A stretch of DNA of 38,071 bases from Micromonospora sp. RHAY321. GTDB lineage: Bacteria; Actinomycetota; Actinomycetes; Mycobacteriales; Micromonosporaceae. The DNA is taken from positions 1 to 38,071 of the forward strand of contig NZ_JAMHIW010000027.1 of the NCBI RefSeq assembly GCF_023896955.1. The letters are read 5' to 3'. The notes under the pieces are model-generated. The model did no database searches. It was not told where the DNA came from and worked only from the letters and a program-made list of their open reading frames with translations. Below are positions 31,003 to 38,071 of this stretch, one piece after another. A program made the translations under genes and the position numbers. How positions within the stretch are numbered: the stretch's first letter is position 1; each line of letters starts with the position of its first letter.

Positions 31003-32014
31003 CACGGACCTCCTGCGCGAAGTGGCAAGCGCTGGTCCGGCCGTCGCCGAGGACCAGGTCGTGCGGCACCACGTCGACGCAGACCTGCTGCACGTACGGG
31101 CACCGGGGGTGGAACGGGCATCCGGAGGGGATCCGCATCAGGTTCGGCGGCAGCCCCTTGATCGTCGACAGCTCCTGGCCGCGGACGTCCATACGCGGGA
31201 TCGACTCCAGCAACCCCTTGGTGTACGGGTGCGCCGGCGCCTTGTACAGCGAGCGGACGTCGGCGTGCTCGACGATCCGGCCGGCGTACATGACCGCGAT
31301 CCGGTCCGCGACGCCGGCGACCACACCCAGGTCGTGGGTGATCAGGATCATCGCCATGTTGAGGTCCCGGCGCAGGTCGGCCAGCAGGTCCATGATCTGG
31401 GCCTGCACGGTGACGTCGAGTGCCGTGGTGGGTTCGTCGGCGATCAGCACCTTCGGGTCGAGCGCCAGCGCCATGGCGATCATGACGCGCTGCCGCATGC
31501 CGCCGGAGAACTGGTGCGGGTAGTCGCCGATCCGCTTGGCGGCACCCGGGATCTTGACCAGGTCCATCAGCTCGATGGCCCGGCGGCGGGCGTCGCCGCG
31601 GGACATGCCGGCGCGCTGACGCAGCGTCTCGCCGATCTGCCACCCGACCGGGAAGACCGGGTTGAGTGCGGAGAGCGCGTCCTGGAAGATCATCGCGATC
31701 TCCTTGCCGCGGACCTGCCGGCGCTGCTCCTCGGAGCGGGTGAGCAGGTCCTGACCCTGGTAGAGGATCTGGCCGGAGCGGATGAGCGCGGGCGGGGTGT
31801 CCAGGATGCCCATGATCGCCTGCGCGGTGACCGACTTGCCGGAGCCCGACTCACCGAGCACGGCCAGCGTCTCCCCGGCGTCCAGGTGGTACGACACGCC
31901 GTTGATCACCCGGGCCACGCCCTCGGCGGTCCGGAACTCGACGTGCAGGTCCCGGAGCTCCAGCAGGTGGCCACCCTCGGGGGTGGCGGAGGCGGGGGTG
32001 GGTTGAACGGTCAT
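30986..32014 (-). CDS. Peptide ABC transporter ATPase, OppD-type (operon 2)
   Basis: An ATPase of 342 residues: Walker A GESGSGKS (54-61), signature FSGGMRQR, Walker B VLIADEPTTALD, H-loop ITHDLG, and C-terminal cysteines CPFHPRC...CHF. It works as the partner of the OppF-type gene, with which it overlaps. ATG at 32014 has GGTGAG upstream; the start lies seven bases after the OppC gene stop. A longer frame to 32050 is less likely. Confidence 0.93.
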   Translation of the reverse strand: MTVQPTPASATPEGGHLLELRDLHVEFRTAEGVARVINGVSYHLDAGETLAVLGESGSGKSVTAQAIMGILDTPPALIRSGQILYQGQDLLTRSEEQRRQVRGKEIAMIFQDALSALNPVFPVGWQIGETLRQRAGMSRGDARRRAIELMDLVKIPGAAKRIGDYPHQFSGGMRQRVMIAMALALDPKVLIADEPTTALDVTVQAQIMDLLADLRRDLNMAMILITHDLGVVAGVADRIAVMYAGRIVEHADVRSLYKAPAHPYTKGLLESIPRMDVRGQELSTIKGLPPNLMRIPSGCPFHPRCPYVQQVCVDVVPHDLVLGDGRTSACHFAQEVRDDSAR

Positions 32015-32021
32015 GAGGTTC

Positions 32022-32978
32022 TCACCGCAGCTTCGGGTCGAAGGCGTCACGGATCGCGTCGCCGAGCATGATGAACGCCAGCACGGTCAGCGCGAGGAAG
32101 GCCGACGGGACGATCAGCGGCGTGGCCGCCTCCCGCATGTGGATGCGCCCGGTGTCGATGTCCTGGCCCCACGAGATGGTCGGGGCCTTCAGGCCGATGC
32201 CCAGGAAGGAGAGCGTCGCCTCGGCGGCGATGAACGAGCCGAGCGCGATGGTCAGCACCACGATGGCCGGGGCCAGCGAGTTCGGCAGGATGTGCCGCCA
32301 CATGATCCGGCCGTTGCCGGCGCCGAGCATCCGGGCCGCCGCCACGTAGTCCTGCTCCTTGGCGGTGATCACCGAGGAACGCACCACCCGGGCGGCGGTG
32401 GTCCAGCCGAGGATGGCCAGCACGAAGATCACCGCGGCGATCCGGGCGGTCTGGCTGTCGCTGGACACCCGCTTGAGCAGCACGATCGCGGCCAGCAGCA
32501 GCGGGATGCCGAGCACCACGTCGATCACCCGGGAGAGCACCGCGTCGACCCAGCGGCCGAAGTAGCCGGCCAGCATGCCGACCACGAGCGCGATCAGCCC
32601 GGTGCCGAGCGCCGCGAGCGCGCCGACCAGCAGCGACGCCCGGGTGCCGTAGACCGCCCGGGAGTACGTGTCGCAGCCCTGGAAGTCGTACCCGAAGATG
32701 GCCCCGCCGGACGGCCCGGCGTGCTGCCGGGAGAGCAGGCAGTCCCTCGGGTCGTTGGCGGTGAAGACGCCGGGGGCCACGGCCATCAGGGTGAAGATGA
32801 CGACCAGCACCAGCGAGATCCAGAAGATCGGCTTGCGGCGAAGGTCGCGCCAGGCGTCGCCGGCCAGGCTGCGCGGCTTCTGCGGCGCGCCGATCTGGTT
32901 CGGTGTGCCGGGCTCGCCGGAGGGCCCACGCCGAGCGGCCTGGTTCTCGGTGGCCGCCACAGTCTCAAAGTCACTCAT
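32022..32978 (-). CDS. Peptide ABC transporter permease, OppC-type (operon 2)
   Basis: An inner-membrane permease of 318 residues. The hydrophilic N-terminal tail leads to AWRDLRRKPIFW, the first helix, and FGYDFQGCDTYSRAVYGTR. It has a typical EAA loop, EQDYVAAARMLGAGNGRIMWRHILPN, and the C-terminus DAFDPKLR. The motifs parallel operon 1 closely, including the start overlap with the OppB-type gene (ATGAGTGA). Confidence 0.94.
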   Translation of the reverse strand: MSDFETVAATENQAARRGPSGEPGTPNQIGAPQKPRSLAGDAWRDLRRKPIFWISLVLVVIFTLMAVAPGVFTANDPRDCLLSRQHAGPSGGAIFGYDFQGCDTYSRAVYGTRASLLVGALAALGTGLIALVVGMLAGYFGRWVDAVLSRVIDVVLGIPLLLAAIVLLKRVSSDSQTARIAAVIFVLAILGWTTAARVVRSSVITAKEQDYVAAARMLGAGNGRIMWRHILPNSLAPAIVVLTIALGSFIAAEATLSFLGIGLKAPTISWGQDIDTGRIHMREAATPLIVPSAFLALTVLAFIMLGDAIRDAFDPKLR

Positions 32979-33909
32979 AGCGGATCCTCGGGTCGAGTAC
33001 GGCGTACAGAACGTCCACCACCAGGTTCGAGACCAGGTAGACCACGACCAGCACGCTGACGATGCCCACCACCAGGGGGCCGTCCTCGGTGCGGATGCCG
33101 CGGAAGAGGTTGAAGCCCACGCCGGGGATGTTGAAGACGCCCTCGGTGATGATCGCTCCGCTCATCAGGTTGCCCAGCTCCACACCGAGGAAGGTGATGA
33201 CCGGGATGAGCGAGTTGCGCAGCACGTGCACGGTGACGATGCGGCGCTTGACCAGGCCCTTGGACCGGGCGGTCCGCACATAGTCGGCGCGCAGGTTCTC
33301 GGCCACGGAGGTGCGGGTCAGCCGCAGCGCGGTGGCCAGTGACAGGGAGCCGAGCACGATGCCCGGCAGCAGCAGCGCGTAGAACGTCGGCTGGGAGCCT
33401 GCGGTGGGCGGGAAGAGCTGCCACTTGACGCCCAGGAAGTACTGCGCGAGCGGCGCCAGCACGATGGTGGGGATGCCCAGCACCAGCAGGGTCAGCACCA
33501 GCGTCGAGTTGTCGAAGATGCTCGCGCGGCGGATGCCGGCGACCACTCCGGCGGTGACGCCGACGAGGATCGCCACGGCGAGCGCGATGAGCGCGAGCTT
33601 CAGGGTGACCGGCCAGGCCGCCTGCAGGATGTCGCCGATCTGCCGGCCGGTCAACGACTGGCCGAGGTCGCCCTGGAGCAGGCTCCTGACGTAGTCGAAG
33701 TAGCGGTAGAAGAAGCCGCCGACGCCGGTGGCGTCCAGGTGGTACTTCTCGGTCAGGTATGCCCGCTGGGCCGCCGTCACCGGTCGTTCACCCGCGAGGG
33801 CCTGGATGGGGTCGCCCTGGCCGGCGAACATCAGCGCGTAGACGATCAGGGTGGTCCCGAAGAACGCCAGGACCATCTGCAGTAGGCGCCGCAAGATGTA
33901 GCGGAACAT
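32971..33909 (-). CDS. Peptide ABC transporter permease, OppB-type (operon 2)
   Basis: An inner-membrane permease of 312 residues, with the N-terminus MFRYILRRLLQMVLAFFGTT, the loop LGQSLTGRQIGD, and an EAA loop LRADYVRTARSKGLVKRRIVTVHVLRNSLIPV. The C-terminus is LDPRIRYE, as in operon 1. The start is ATG 33909, with GGAGAG about ten bases upstream. It forms the pore with the OppC-type protein. Confidence 0.94.
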   Translation of the reverse strand: MFRYILRRLLQMVLAFFGTTLIVYALMFAGQGDPIQALAGERPVTAAQRAYLTEKYHLDATGVGGFFYRYFDYVRSLLQGDLGQSLTGRQIGDILQAAWPVTLKLALIALAVAILVGVTAGVVAGIRRASIFDNSTLVLTLLVLGIPTIVLAPLAQYFLGVKWQLFPPTAGSQPTFYALLLPGIVLGSLSLATALRLTRTSVAENLRADYVRTARSKGLVKRRIVTVHVLRNSLIPVITFLGVELGNLMSGAIITEGVFNIPGVGFNLFRGIRTEDGPLVVGIVSVLVVVYLVSNLVVDVLYAVLDPRIRYE

Positions 33910-34062
33910 GCTTAGCAGTCTCTCCGGAAATGTGCGAAAGGGTCGCAGGACGGCGTCTCTGGTCGTACCCGAAATATCTGATACGTCCGCCGTCCGGCCC
34001 GGGGAAGGCCGGCGCCACCGACGCCCGGGTCCGCGTCGGCGGCCCGGCGTTGGTACGCGGTC

Positions 34063-34096
34063 CGGGCCACCCGGGCGTCATCGCCCGGGTGGCCCG
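34063..34096. terminator. Hairpin between binding-protein and permease genes (operon 2)
   Basis: Perfect 15-base arms CGGGCCACCCGGGCG (34063-34077) and CGCCCGGGTGGCCCG (34082-34096), loop TCAT. It lies 14 bases downstream of the lipoprotein gene on the minus strand, at the same operon position as the hairpin in operon 1. There is no T-tract. Confidence 0.72.
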
Positions 34097-34109
34097 CACC
34101 ATGGTCAGC

Positions 34110-35714
34110 TCAGCTGGCCGCTTCGATCTTGACGAGGTTGACCCGCTGGAACAGGTCCATCTCCACGTTCTTGACCTTGGACGAGTGGCCGAACACGTTC
34201 TCGCCGAAGCGGAGCGGGATCACCGGCATGTCCTTGGCCAGGATGTCCTCCGCCTGCTGGTACTTGGCGATCGCCTCGTCCTGCGTCTTGGCGGCGGAAC
34301 CCTCCTTGACGAGCCTGTCGAACTCCGGGTTGCTGTAGCCGTAGTAGTTCGACGAGCCGTTGGTGCTGTACAGCGGGCCGAGGTAGTCCTCCATGGTCGG
34401 GTAGTCCATGACCCAACCCATCCGGAAGACACCCACCGGCTGCTTCTTCTCGACCTTGGTGAGCAGGTCGGCGAACTTCGGCTCGGCCGAGCCGACGACC
34501 TCGACGCCCAGGTTGGCCTTCAGTTGGTTGGCCGTGGCGTCCACCCAGTCCTTGTGACCGCCGTCCCCGTTGTAGGAGATGACGATCTTCGACGGGCCGC
34601 CGGCGGCCTGGTAGAGCTTCTTGGCCTCGGTCGGGTTGAACTGCCCGGCCGCGCCCGCGGTGTTCTCCCGGTAGCCCGGCAGCACCGGCGAGACGAACGA
34701 ACGGGCCGGGTCCTGCGAACCCTTGAAGACCGACTTGGTGATCTCGTCCCGGTCGATGGCCATCGAGATGGCCTTCCGCACGTCCGGGTTGCTGTAGGCC
34801 TTGTCGAACGTCGGGAACGCGAGGAACTGGAACGACGACATGGGGCTGGTCTGGTACCGGTCGCCCAGGTCGGTCGGCGCGTTGCTCAGGCTCTCGGTCG
34901 GGATCGTCGGCAGCACGTCCAGGTTGTCGCCCAGGACGTCCGCGTAGGCCGCGGAGAGCTGCTGGTAGACCCGGAACTCGACGCCCTTGACCTTGGGCTT
35001 CTCACCCGGGTACGCGTCGTACCGCTCGACATCGATCTTGCTGTCGTGCTGCCAGGTGCCCTTCATCTTGAACGGGCCCTGACCGATCGGCGCCTGCTCG
35101 TACGAGTCCTTGAGCACGCCCGGGGCCGAGAACGCGGCGTCCGGCAGCGGGAAGAACGCGTTGTAGCCGAGCATCGTCTTGAAGTCGATGTACGGCTCGG
35201 ACAGCGTCACGGTGAAGGTGAGGTCGTCGACCTTCTTCAGCCCGGACATCGTCTGCGCCTTCGGCTTCTCGCCCTGGAGGTCCTGGTAGCCGGCGATCTT
35301 CTCGAAGAAGTAGGCGCCGCCCTGACCGTTGGGCGCGTACGCGCCGTAGTTCCAGGCGTTGATGTAGTCCTCGGACGTGACCTTCTCACCGTTGTGGAAG
35401 GTGAAGCCGTCCTTGAGCTTGATCGTCCAGACCTTGTTGTCCGGCGACGTCACCGACTCGGCCGCGACCTCGTACGGCTTGTTCTGCGCGTCGTAGTCCA
35501 CGAGCGGGCTGAACAGGCCGGCGAGCACCTGCGAGCCCGAGGTCTCGGTGGTGTTCGTCGGAACCAGGTGCTGCGGCTCGCCGATCTGGATGCTGACGGC
35601 CGCATTGGGGTCGCTGCTACCGGATCCACCGTCTCCGCCGCTGCCGCAGGCCGCAAGGCCCAGCGTCACCGCGAGCGGGAGGGCGGTCCAGGCAGCGAGT
35701 CTACGAACTCGCAT
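34110..35714 (-). CDS. Opp/Dpp-type peptide-binding lipoprotein (operon 2)
   Basis: A solute-binding lipoprotein of 534 residues. The signal is MRVRRLAAW plus an Ala/Leu core ending LAAC, with lipidated Cys23, and a Gly/Ser linker. SBP family 5 motifs: PTNTTETSGSQVL, FHNGEKVTSEDYINAW, RKAISMAIDRDEI and a C-terminal DYPTMEDYLGPLY. The start ATG 35714 is preceded by GAGGAGG. It is related to the operon 1 protein but differs throughout, so the two transporters probably take different peptides. Divergent from folD. Confidence 0.93.
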   Translation of the reverse strand: MRVRRLAAWTALPLAVTLGLAACGSGGDGGSGSSDPNAAVSIQIGEPQHLVPTNTTETSGSQVLAGLFSPLVDYDAQNKPYEVAAESVTSPDNKVWTIKLKDGFTFHNGEKVTSEDYINAWNYGAYAPNGQGGAYFFEKIAGYQDLQGEKPKAQTMSGLKKVDDLTFTVTLSEPYIDFKTMLGYNAFFPLPDAAFSAPGVLKDSYEQAPIGQGPFKMKGTWQHDSKIDVERYDAYPGEKPKVKGVEFRVYQQLSAAYADVLGDNLDVLPTIPTESLSNAPTDLGDRYQTSPMSSFQFLAFPTFDKAYSNPDVRKAISMAIDRDEITKSVFKGSQDPARSFVSPVLPGYRENTAGAAGQFNPTEAKKLYQAAGGPSKIVISYNGDGGHKDWVDATANQLKANLGVEVVGSAEPKFADLLTKVEKKQPVGVFRMGWVMDYPTMEDYLGPLYSTNGSSNYYGYSNPEFDRLVKEGSAAKTQDEAIAKYQQAEDILAKDMPVIPLRFGENVFGHSSKVKNVEMDLFQRVNLVKIEAAS

Positions 35715-36162
35715 TGAGCCTCCTCATCTCCTCACGCTGCGCAGTCAGGCCCGACGCTGGGGTTACGCTGCGCAACAAGCCGTAACGGTAGGTCGGCCGC
35801 CGGTCTTCGACAACGCTCCGGTTGCGGGTGGGTAACGGTCCGGTGCTCCCTCCCTTGCCGGCTGGCGGCGAACCTGCTATTGGCGAGCCGATGTCAGAGG
35901 TGCTGAGCTGGCAATTGTCGGGTCCGTTCTCGCACCTTGCGCGCCGCCTCCGTCGGACTCGTCCGCTCTCCACCGACCGTCCGCTCTCGGCCATGCTCGG
36001 CCGCCGTGTCCGGCTCTGCGGTGACGCGGTCCACAAACCCTCACTGACGGTGACGAGCAACACGTCACAGATCGTCACCACGGCCGGGGAGGCCGGGATG
36101 TCGGAGGCCGGGCCCGACGAGGTCGTCGGAACGGCGGGCAGCCGCCGTGAGACGATCGGATC
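35715..36162. promoter_or_regulatory. 448-base divergent region between opp operon 2 and folD
   Basis: No convincing gene is seen, although a short frame crosses it. It contains near-direct repeats ACGCTGCGCA upstream of the lipoprotein gene, and four GTGACG/CGTCAC half-sites between 36021 and 36078, including GGTGACG (36049-36055)/CGTCACC (36073-36079). These could bind a regulator of folD. No good promoter hexamers were found. Confidence 0.4.
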
Positions 36163-37023
36163 GTGACGGCGACGCTTCTGGACGGCAAGGCCACTGCGGC
36201 GGAGATCAAGGACGAGCTGCGGATCCGGGTGAAGGCACTCGCGGAACGCGGCATCACCCCCGGGCTGGGCACCGTCCTGGTCGGGGCGGACCCGGGCAGC
36301 CAGGCGTACGTCAACGGCAAGCACCGGGACTGCGCCGAGGTGGGCATCGCCTCGATCCGCCGGGAGCTGCCGGCCGACGCCACCCAGCAGCAGGTCGACG
36401 ACGTGCTGGCCGAGCTGAACGCCGACCCGGCGTGCCACGGCTACATCGTGCAGTTGCCGCTGCCCGCCCACCTGGACACCCAGCGGGTGCTGGAGCTGAT
36501 CGACCCGGACAAGGACGCCGACGGCCTGCACCCGGTCAACCTGGGCCGGCTCGTCCTCGGCTACGACGGCCCGCTGCCCTGCACCCCGCGCGGGATCGTG
36601 GAGCTGCTCCGCCGGCACGACGTGGCGCTGCGCGGCGCCACCGTCGCGGTCGTCGGCCGGGGCAACACCGTCGGCCGCCCGCTCGGCCTGCTGCTCACCC
36701 GGCGCAGCGAGAACGCCACCGTGACCCTGTGCCACACCGGCACCCTCGACCTCGCCTCGCACACCCGGGCCGCCGACATCGTCATCGTCGCGGCCGGCGT
36801 GCCGGGCCTGCTCACCGCCGAGATGATCAACCCTGGCGCGGTGGTCGTCGACGTCGGCATCACCCGGGTCATCGGCGCGGACGGCAAGGGCCGCTACACC
36901 GGCGACGTGGACCCGGGGGTGGCCGAGACGGCCGGCGCGCTGGTCCCGATGCCCGGCGGCGTCGGCCCGATGACCCGGGCCATGCTGCTCAGCAACGTTG
37001 TCGAGCGGGCCGAACGCGGCTGA
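36163..37023 (+). CDS. folD: Methylenetetrahydrofolate dehydrogenase / methenyl-THF cyclohydrolase
   Basis: A bifunctional folate enzyme that converts 5,10-methylene-THF to 10-formyl-THF, supplying purN and purH. The 286 residues contain the catalytic Tyr and Lys53 in YVNGK, LPLPAHLD, the DGLHPVN substrate stretch, PCTPRGIVELL, the NADP-binding VVGRGNTVGRP and a C-terminal PGGVGPMTRAML. The start is GTG 36163; no clear ribosome site is present. It precedes mdh on the same strand but is separated from it by a palindrome. Confidence 0.96.
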   Translation: MTATLLDGKATAAEIKDELRIRVKALAERGITPGLGTVLVGADPGSQAYVNGKHRDCAEVGIASIRRELPADATQQQVDDVLAELNADPACHGYIVQLPLPAHLDTQRVLELIDPDKDADGLHPVNLGRLVLGYDGPLPCTPRGIVELLRRHDVALRGATVAVVGRGNTVGRPLGLLLTRRSENATVTLCHTGTLDLASHTRAADIVIVAAGVPGLLTAEMINPGAVVVDVGITRVIGADGKGRYTGDVDPGVAETAGALVPMPGGVGPMTRAMLLSNVVERAERG

Positions 37024-37027
37024 GTGT

Positions 37028-37044
37028 AAGGAAGCGCACCTTAT
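37028..37044. repeat. Short palindrome after folD
   Basis: TAAGG and CCTTA flank a seven-base centre directly after the folD stop. The form resembles short palindromes scattered in genomes of this family (my recollection, unchecked) and might also be a metal-regulator box or weak terminator. Confidence 0.35.
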
Positions 37045-37097
37045 TGACCCACCCGGGCCGTAACCGTCCGCCCCTGGACCGATCGGTGCCAGGATGG

Positions 37098-37129
37098 CTG
37101 ATACGGTCCGGAAAACCGACTGGTATCAG
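37098..37129. promoter_or_regulatory. Inverted repeat just upstream of mdh
   Basis: CTGATAC (37098-37104) and GTATCAG (37123-37129) with a further CGGT/ACCG inside, ending 14 bases before the start codon. It could be an operator or a leader hairpin controlling mdh. Confidence 0.4.
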
Positions 37130-37143
37130 GGAGTGGGACGACC

Positions 37144-38071
37144 ATGGGTAAGAAGGTCACTGTCGTCGGGGCCGGCTTCTACGGCTCCACCACCGCACAG
37201 CGCCTGGCCGAGTACGACGTCTTCGACACCGTAGTGATCACCGACATCGTGGAGGGCAAGCCCGCGGGTCTCGCGCTCGACCTCAACCAGTCGCGGGCCA
37301 TCGAGGGCTTCGAGACCAAGGTGGTCGGCGTGACCACCGGCCCGAACGGCGAGGGCTACGAGGCCATCGAGGGCTCCGACGTCGTCGTGATCACCGCTGG
37401 CCTGCCCCGCAAGCCGGGCATGAGCCGGATGGACCTGCTGGAGACCAACGCCAAGATCGTGCGGCAGGTCGCCGAGAACGTCGCCAAGTACGCCCCGAAC
37501 GCCGTCGTCATCGTCGTCTCCAACCCGCTGGACGAGATGACCGCGCTGGCCCAGATCGCGACCCAGTTCCCGAAGAACCGGGTCCTCGGCCAGGCCGGCA
37601 TGCTCGACACCGCCCGCTTCAGCAACTTCGTCGCCGAGGCGCTGAACGTGCCGGTGGCGTCGGTCCGCACGCTGACCCTGGGCTCGCACGGCGACACCAT
37701 GGTGCCGGTGCCGTCGAAGAGCACGGTCAACGGCAAGCCGCTGCGTGAGGCGATGCCGGCGGAGCAGATCGAGGAGTTGGTCGTCAAGACCCGCAACGGT
37801 GGCGCCGAGGTTGTGGCGCTGCTCAAGACCGGCTCGGCGTACTACGCCCCGTCCGCCGCCGCGGCCCGGATGGCGAAGGCCGTCGCCGAGGACTCCGGCG
37901 AGGTCATGCCGGTCTGCGCCTGGGTCGACGGCGAGTACGGCATCTCCGGCGTCTACCTGGGTGTCGAGGCCGAGATCGGCGCCGAGGGTGTCCGCCGCGT
38001 CGTCGAGACCGACCTGGACGCCGACGAGCGCGCCAGCCTGCTGGAGGCCGCCGAGGCCGTCCGCGCCAAGC
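37144..38071 (+). CDS. mdh: Malate dehydrogenase (LDH-like type), 3' end missing
   Basis: NAD-dependent oxidation of malate to oxaloacetate in the TCA cycle. The frame is open from ATG 37144 to the window end, about 309 residues, so probably only a few are missing. Motifs: dinucleotide loop VVGAGFYG (Gly9, Gly11, Gly14), an Asp after the second strand (ITDIVEGKP), substrate-binding Arg residues in RKPGMSRMDLL, NPLD, and catalytic His182 in GSHGD. This is the lactate-dehydrogenase-like (type III) form. The ribosome site is weak (GGGAG, 12 bases upstream). Confidence 0.95.
   Translation, partial: MGKKVTVVGAGFYGSTTAQRLAEYDVFDTVVITDIVEGKPAGLALDLNQSRAIEGFETKVVGVTTGPNGEGYEAIEGSDVVVITAGLPRKPGMSRMDLLETNAKIVRQVAENVAKYAPNAVVIVVSNPLDEMTALAQIATQFPKNRVLGQAGMLDTARFSNFVAEALNVPVASVRTLTLGSHGDTMVPVPSKSTVNGKPLREAMPAEQIEELVVKTRNGGAEVVALLKTGSAYYAPSAAAARMAKAVAEDSGEVMPVCAWVDGEYGISGVYLGVEAEIGAEGVRRVVETDLDADERASLLEAAEAVRAK

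Noticed and set aside
35822..36166. Open frame of about 114 residues upstream of folD
   Set aside because: No ribosome site, no recognisable domain, overlaps the folD start in another frame and lies in a divergent promoter region.

Overview
The window is high-GC, gene-dense chromosome from an actinomycete. GTG starts are frequent, ATGA/GTGA and ATGAGTGA gene overlaps are common, and low-complexity Pro/Gln/Gly tails occur. Gene content and sequence style suggest Micromonosporaceae (Micromonospora-like); this is inference, because no rRNA or marker comparison was possible. I see no tRNA or rRNA gene, CRISPR array, transposase or prophage.

Layout. (1) 1-3562: a tandem-Nudix protein, then phosphatidylserine synthase (pssA, +) and a long phosphatidylserine decarboxylase (psd, -). 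The last two converge on a shared terminator and form the phosphatidylethanolamine pathway. (2) 3728-8325: an envelope-stress-like module. A PspC/LiaF-like membrane protein and a small membrane protein (-) diverge from a PspC-fused histidine kinase and its LuxR-type regulator (+). (3) 8516-10480: a sortase-anchored thioester (TQxA) surface protein with a good promoter, and a PIG-L deacetylase. (4) 10914-16649: a complete Opp/Dpp-type peptide ABC operon (lipoprotein, two permeases, two ATPases). (5) 16736-29850: a housekeeping block: chorismate mutase, pcrA/uvrD, two M23 peptidases, a stand-alone B12-binding domain, sucCD, small membrane proteins, a PerM-like protein, purN and purH. From memory it follows the order of mycobacterial Rv0948c-Rv0957. 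(6) 29965-35714: a second complete Opp/Dpp operon in the opposite orientation. (7) 36163-38071: folD and the start of mdh, which runs off the end.

The most interesting element is not a protein gene. Upstream of chorismate mutase, on the minus strand, lies a 27-residue open frame with the run Tyr-Tyr-Phe-Tyr-Tyr. It is followed by a strong intrinsic terminator and a 12-pair alternative (antiterminator) pairing. This is the layout of a ribosome-mediated transcription attenuator that senses aromatic amino acids.

Other points: the two inverted opp operons share an 83-bp perfect inverted repeat and could recombine across 14 kb; a long palindrome at 29881-29947 has a matching half-copy at the left window edge; psd carries an extra Rossmann-like N-terminal domain; and the divergent PspC promoter region holds a candidate operator.
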